Positions 5,807 to 9,024 of a stretch of DNA of 9,024 bases are shown piece by piece. The notes below the pieces were generated by a model. The model was not told where the DNA came from and did no database searches. It worked only from the letters and a program-made list of their open reading frames with translations. The DNA is from Candidatus Hikarchaeia archaeon HikBin4 (lineage in GTDB: Archaea > Halobacteriota > Halobacteria > Halobacteriales > Hikarchaeaceae), in contig WTZT01000020.1 of assembly GCA_009889685.1 (NCBI GenBank), forward strand, positions 1-9,024, written 5' to 3'. The position numbers and the translations under genes are program-made. The first letter of the stretch is position 1, and each line of letters starts with the position of its first letter.

Positions 5807-6925
5807 TCAGAGCAACCCGGACCTTTGTAATTTCATCAAATCTTCCGTTCCAAGAGACTGTCCCTTTTTGAACTTTTCGTAGATTTCTTCTCCTTCTCGT
5901 TTAGCCTCTTCTCGTGCAGCCTCTCTCATACTTTGACGTGAGGATTCGTCACTTTTATCCATTTTTCTCAGTTTCTTTTGAACTTTAATAAACCAATCAT
6001 GATGGAAATCTGCCAACTCTTGTGCATGGATAAACCTCGCGTGAATCTCATCTGCTTCGTTTCTAACTTGATCTGCCAATCTGTAACATTCAATCATCTT
6101 ATTATGTTCTATTTGGGCCTCATCTGCTAGCCGTATCATTTCTCTATGGAGGGCCGATGCCTTCCCCCGTGCATGTTCTGCCTGTCTTTTTTTCTCACCC
6201 ACTTCTCGATCTTTCTCGAGTTGTTTTTTTCTCTCCGAACACTTGTCTTTCAAATCCGTAATTTTTTCGATTAGCTTTCTTTCAGTCCCCCCTGTCATCA
6301 CTTCTGTTTGCTGTCTAAATTCCAAGGATTCAATTTCTTTTTCTAGCACCGCGACAGATTTCTCTTTTTTTGACCCAGGTTCTTTCTTTTTATTACTTAC
6401 TCCCTTAAATAATTCACTCGCAGAGTGATTCATTTCGTCTCTTCCATCTTTTGCAGATTGAACCGACCCATTAAGTTCATCACGTTTTTCTCGATGTGAA
6501 TGAGCCGTATCTACTCTGTTCCTTGTTTCATCATTGAGCCGATCTCGAAGAGTCGCTCTACGTGAAGCTTTTTGGTTTAATTCGTTCCTTCTATCTCTAA
6601 GTTCCCCTGCAATCTTGATCAGTTGAGACTTTGATTTCTCTTCTACTTCTTCCTCTATCACTTCAATATTTTTGCTTAAATCAATCTCTTCAAGTTCAAT
6701 TATCTCTGCCCCTTCTTCAAGTCCAATCTCTTCAAGTTCAATTATCTCTGCACCTTCTTCAAGTTCAATTATCTCTGCACCTTCTTCAAGTTCAATTATC
6801 TCTGCACCTTCTTCAAGTTCAATTATATCTGCCCCTTCTTCAAGTTCAATTATATCTGCCCCTTCTTCAAGTCCCTCGATTTCTCTATTTTCTATACTTT
6901 CTGTTTTTTCTGTCGCCAGTTCCAT
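5807..6925 (-). CDS. COG1340-like coiled-coil protein with N-terminal nonapeptide repeats
   Basis: A 372-residue, almost wholly helical and highly charged protein with no signal peptide or membrane segment. From about residue 100 to the end it resembles archaeal coiled-coil proteins of the COG1340 kind: LRDRRNELNQKASRR, HREKRDELNGS, KDGRDEMNHSASELF, a long Lys/Glu-rich helix, RLADQVRNEADEIHARF, and a conserved tail TEDLMKLQRSGLL. The function is unknown; relatives are often called coiled-coil proteins and proposed to be structural or scaffold-like. The unusual part is residues 19-77, where LEEGAEIIE or LEEGADIIE recurs six times with one five-residue interruption, encoded by a 27-bp tandem repeat. 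I chose ATG at 6925 because GGTGA lies 8 nt before it; an in-frame GTG four codons earlier overlaps that site and would remove it from the leader. The gene is divergent from DUF371 and upstream of DUF373 on the same strand. Confidence 0.88.
   Translation of the reverse strand: MELATEKTESIENREIEGLEEGADIIELEEGADIIELEEGAEIIELEEGAEIIELEEGAEIIELEEIGLEEGAEIIELEEIDLSKNIEVIEEEVEEKSKSQLIKIAGELRDRRNELNQKASRRATLRDRLNDETRNRVDTAHSHREKRDELNGSVQSAKDGRDEMNHSASELFKGVSNKKKEPGSKKEKSVAVLEKEIESLEFRQQTEVMTGGTERKLIEKITDLKDKCSERKKQLEKDREVGEKKRQAEHARGKASALHREMIRLADEAQIEHNKMIECYRLADQVRNEADEIHARFIHAQELADFHHDWFIKVQKKLRKMDKSDESSRQSMREAAREEAKREGEEIYEKFKKGQSLGTEDLMKLQRSGLL
6689..6874. repeat. 27-bp in-frame tandem repeat inside the coiled-coil gene
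   Basis: The unit beginning TTCAAGTTCAATTAT (plus strand) recurs at 6689, 6731, 6758, 6785, 6812 and 6839, with a partial copy at 6866. All steps are 27 bp except the first, which is 42 because a 15-bp partial unit lies at 6716-6730. Copies differ only at a few positions (TCT/TAT and GCC/GCA), so the array is recent or homogenised. All lengths are multiples of three, so copy number changes keep the reading frame. Confidence 0.95.
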
Positions 6926-6933
6926 TTGTAGTT

Positions 6934-6938
6934 TCACC
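6934..6938 (-). promoter_or_regulatory. Shine-Dalgarno site of the coiled-coil gene
   Basis: GGTGA on the minus strand sits 8 nt before the ATG at 6925 and matches the archaeal 16S anti-SD (AUCACCUCC). It decides the start and implies a leadered transcript, unlike most genes in this window. Candidate TATA-like sequence (TAATTTTAT, minus strand, about 6971-6979) lies upstream. Confidence 0.6.
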
Positions 6939-7109
6939 TTCTATCCACTTACACTACTCCTAAAATCTGCATAAAATTAGCTAAATAAATAGCCTTTCCT
7001 CTGATAATGATCAATTTGCTTTTCTATTCGTAATGAAGTACTCTAACGAGTGGGCTACTTGTCCCATGGGTTTAATAGTTTCGAGAGAAAAATCCCCATT
7101 GCCATATTC

Positions 7110-7117
7110 TTTATATT
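7110..7117 (+). promoter_or_regulatory. TATA box of the DUF371 gene
   Basis: TTTATATT, the best TATA match in the right half of the window, ends 23 nt before the in-frame GTG at 7141. The spacing places transcription initiation at or next to that GTG and argues that the upstream ATG at 7033 is not used. Confidence 0.6.
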
Positions 7118-7140
7118 CTAAACTATTATTGCATCTTATT

Positions 7141-7560
7141 GTGCAATATACTGAGAATTTAATAGCTTATGGGGACGCAAATGTCACCGCAAACCATTCT
7201 TCAACTCTTGAAATCACCACTGATTCTTATCTAACTCTTTCTGGAGATTGTATAGTTGGTATCTCTTCCAACCGATCCCCCTCTAACTTTTCCAACGATT
7301 TTATTATTGCTTGTCAAAATAAAAACGCAAAAATCATTGCTAAATTATCTGCTGGTTCTCATGAACAACACATAGTCGGCCATGGTCATCCTGATCTAAC
7401 ATTCAAGAGTACCCATTCCGCCGTCATCCGAACAAGCGATTATGTCGATGATAGAACTATCATGATAAACTCAGATACTGCAGCAAAAAACTTGGATAGA
7501 AATATCATTCGCATTTTACAAAATAAAAATAAAGTTCACTTCCATCTAACTGTACTATAG
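7141..7560 (+). CDS. DUF371 family protein
   Basis: A 139-residue soluble archaeal protein of unknown function (COG2090). The family blocks are clear: AYGDANVTANHSSTLEIT near the N terminus, LSGDCIVGI (about residues 34-42), VGHGHPDLTF, and VIRTSDYVDDRTIMI followed by TAAKNLDR. I start it at GTG 7141 because the family usually begins only a few residues before the GH/GDxNVxAxH block, because about 139 residues is the normal length, and because a TATA box lies at leaderless distance. Starting at ATG 7033 would add 36 residues of unfamiliar sequence (MKYSNEWATC at its start). A T7 tract follows 33 nt after the stop, directly in front of the next gene. No catalytic role can be assigned from sequence. 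Confidence 0.92.
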   Translation: MQYTENLIAYGDANVTANHSSTLEITTDSYLTLSGDCIVGISSNRSPSNFSNDFIIACQNKNAKIIAKLSAGSHEQHIVGHGHPDLTFKSTHSAVIRTSDYVDDRTIMINSDTAAKNLDRNIIRILQNKNKVHFHLTVL

Positions 7561-7568
7561 AACCAACT

Positions 7569-7576
7569 CCTTATCG
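7569..7576 (+). promoter_or_regulatory. Possible TATA-like box of the radical SAM gene
   Basis: CCTTATCG ends 24 nt before the ATG at 7601. It is a weak match, like the CTTATC element before the nucleotidyltransferase gene. Confidence 0.3.
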
Positions 7577-7593
7577 TTCTTGAACCCAATCTG

Positions 7594-7600
7594 TTTTTTT
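7594..7600 (+). terminator. T7 tract after DUF371, touching the next start codon
   Basis: Seven T begin 33 nt after the DUF371 stop and end at the base before the radical SAM ATG. It could end the DUF371 transcript exactly where a leaderless radical SAM transcript would start; alternatively it is simply initiator sequence. Confidence 0.4.
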
Positions 7601-9024
7601 ATGATAGCCTCATCTGACCTCAGTGTAGCAATAGTTGATGGTTATGTGGATGAACCTGCCCATTTTGGAGTTCCTCCTTATATTTCTACATATCCTCGAT
7701 ACACAGCCGGAGCGCTAGTCGATGCAGGGGTATCTTCTCACAATATAACTTATCACACTATTGACGCCCTCCGACAAGAACACCACCGTTGGAATCATAT
7801 AGAGAATTCAGATCTTTTAATTTACATCGGAGGTATAACTGTCCCAGGAAAATATGTGGGCGGAACGCCTGCCGAACCAGACGAAGTCAAAAAAATATCC
7901 TGGACCGCAAAAGGAGTATCTCTTCTTGGAGGTCCTATCAAGTTCGGAGTTGGAGTTAAAAACGAGGGGGCTAGTGATATGCGAAGAGATTCTCTCGACT
8001 ACACTTTTGTTGCGAAAGGAGATATAGAGGCTGCAGCTTATGATTTAATTCATCAAAATCTTGAAGGATTTTCTGATAGAATGCGCGATAATAACGAGAT
8101 CCAAAAATGGGCGTCAAAAGGTTCTTTTATAGTTAAACAACATCCTAATTATCCTCACCATCTAATCTGTGAAATCGAAACTTCTCGTGGTTGTCCTTAT
8201 CGATGTTCATTCTGCACCGAACCACTATATGGATCCAAACCCACTTTTAGATCTGTTGACTCAATACTACAAGAAATATCTGAACTGTATAATTCCGGAA
8301 TTCGACATTTTCGTATAGGTCGTCAAGCAGACATACTCGCATACGGTGGAGATGGTAAGTGCCCCAATCCTTCTGATTTATACGATCTTTACTCTGGTAT
8401 TCATCGAGTGGCACCCTCTCTTGAGACTCTTCACTTAGATAATATGAACCCAATTACTATTGCAAATTGGCCTTTAGAATCCGCAGAATGTTTGCGCACC
8501 ATTTCTAAATTCAATACACCTGGTGACACCGCAGCGTTCGGTCTAGAATCTGCAGATCCAGTGGTCTATGAAGAAAACAATCTCAATGTCACTGCAGAAG
8601 AGTGTTTTGTAGCAATAGAATCTGTCAACAAGGAATCTGGTTGGCGACCAACCAAAGATTCATTGCCAAAATTACTCCCTGGAATTAACTTTGTACATGG
8701 GCTCAAAGGGGAGACAAAAGAAACTTTTGAACTCAATAAAAAATTCCTTAGAAGGGTTTTGGATTCTGGACTTTTAGTTCGTAGAGTTAATATACGTCAA
8801 GTTATGGCATTCCCCGGAACTCCTATGTTTGCGACAGGCGCATCCATCGCAATGGACCACAAGAAGCACTTTCGGAAATATAAAGACGAAGTCCGTCTCA
8901 CTTTCGATAATCTGATGATCCAAAAAGTAGCACCTATAGGTACTATGTTGCCCCACGTCCATCTAGAGTACTGGAGTGGTGGATATACTTTCGGGAGACA
9001 GCTTGGTACCTATCCAATTCTCGT
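7601..9024 (+). CDS. Radical SAM protein (COG1031-like), 3' truncated by window edge
   Basis: The frame is open from ATG 7601 to the window end, giving 474 residues with no stop. The first 180 or so residues form an N-terminal alpha/beta region (VAIVDGYVDEPAHFGVPPYIS, then LLGGPIKFGVG) placed like a B12-binding-type domain, but without a visible cobalamin DxHxxG motif. The radical SAM core starts at EIETSRGCPYRCSFC, with Cys198, Cys202 and Cys205 forming the CxxxCxxC motif that binds a [4Fe-4S] cluster and S-adenosylmethionine. Later motifs LPGINFVHGLKGETKETF, MAFPGTPMF and GGYTFGRQLGTYPIL match the archaeal COG1031 group, whose members carry a helix-hairpin-helix motif at the C terminus; that part would lie beyond the window. 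The substrate is unknown to me. ATG 7601 follows a T7 tract with no room for a Shine-Dalgarno site, so the message is probably leaderless or continuous with DUF371. Confidence 0.9.
   Translation, partial: MIASSDLSVAIVDGYVDEPAHFGVPPYISTYPRYTAGALVDAGVSSHNITYHTIDALRQEHHRWNHIENSDLLIYIGGITVPGKYVGGTPAEPDEVKKISWTAKGVSLLGGPIKFGVGVKNEGASDMRRDSLDYTFVAKGDIEAAAYDLIHQNLEGFSDRMRDNNEIQKWASKGSFIVKQHPNYPHHLICEIETSRGCPYRCSFCTEPLYGSKPTFRSVDSILQEISELYNSGIRHFRIGRQADILAYGGDGKCPNPSDLYDLYSGIHRVAPSLETLHLDNMNPITIANWPLESAECLRTISKFNTPGDTAAFGLESADPVVYEENNLNVTAEECFVAIESVNKESGWRPTKDSLPKLLPGINFVHGLKGETKETFELNKKFLRRVLDSGLLVRRVNIRQVMAFPGTPMFATGASIAMDHKKHFRKYKDEVRLTFDNLMIQKVAPIGTMLPHVHLEYWSGGYTFGRQLGTYPIL

Larger units (their letters stand above)
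6926..7140. other. Divergent intergenic region between the coiled-coil and DUF371 genes
   Basis: This AT-rich spacer holds the leader and probable promoter of the coiled-coil gene on the left and a TATA box for DUF371 on the right. A frame open from ATG 7033 crosses it into DUF371, but its 36 extra residues do not resemble the family. TAATAGTTT at 7073-7081 is an exact inverted match to 7120-7128, flanking the DUF371 TATA box. I see no tRNA or other RNA gene in it. Confidence 0.5.

Noticed and set aside
6689..6874. CRISPR-like regular repeats
   Set aside because: The 27-bp units follow each other directly with no unique spacers and stay in frame within a protein, so this is a coding tandem repeat.
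6631..6974. Leu-rich and Ser/Ile-rich open frames on the plus strand across the repeat region
   Set aside because: They are the antisense and shifted readings of the 27-bp repeat. The minus-strand frame has a Shine-Dalgarno site and a conserved family body, so it is the real gene.

Overview
The window holds ten protein-coding genes, two of them cut by the window edges, packed closely on both strands. Every gene I recognise is archaeal: translation factor aIF5A, an archaeal-type agmatinase-like ureohydrolase, Dph6, DUF373, DUF371, a COG1340-like coiled-coil protein, a COG1031-type radical SAM protein and two cis-prenyltransferases. As far as I can recall the families, the protein sequences read most like haloarchaeal (class Halobacteria) orthologues. 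The DNA, however, is AT-rich (about 40% GC by eye) and the proteins are not acidic: aIF5A has about 20 Lys+Arg against 18 Asp+Glu. This suggests a low-salt or marine relative of Haloarchaea, for example a Marine Group IV / Hikarchaeia-type lineage. That placement is inference and needs a phylogeny.

Layout from left to right: (1) the 3' part of a degenerate cis-prenyltransferase (+, 1-549), convergent with a catalytically complete cis-prenyltransferase (-, 568-1509). (2) A short divergent promoter region, then aIF5A and a ureohydrolase overlapping by one base (+, 1599-2791). (3) A sugar-nucleotide pyrophosphorylase (+, 2859-3818). (4) A convergent pair of minus-strand genes, DUF373 membrane protein followed by dph6 (transcribed 5720 to 3857). 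(5) A long coiled-coil protein (-, 5807-6925) with an in-frame 27-bp tandem repeat near its N terminus. (6) A 215-bp divergent spacer, then a DUF371 protein (+, 7141-7560) and the first 474 codons of a radical SAM protein (+, 7601 to the window end).

Two functional themes stand out. The first is modification of translation factors: aIF5A (hypusine-type lysine), the ureohydrolase that may act in that modification, and dph6 (diphthamide on elongation factor 2). The second is glycosyl carrier lipid and sugar activation: two cis-prenyltransferases with complementary sets of catalytic features, plus an NDP-sugar pyrophosphorylase. Several starts sit about 20-24 nt downstream of TATA-like boxes, as expected for leaderless archaeal transcripts, and the coiled-coil gene instead has a GGTGA Shine-Dalgarno site. 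No rRNA, tRNA, CRISPR array or insertion sequence was seen, and no gene-free stretch exceeds 300 bases.
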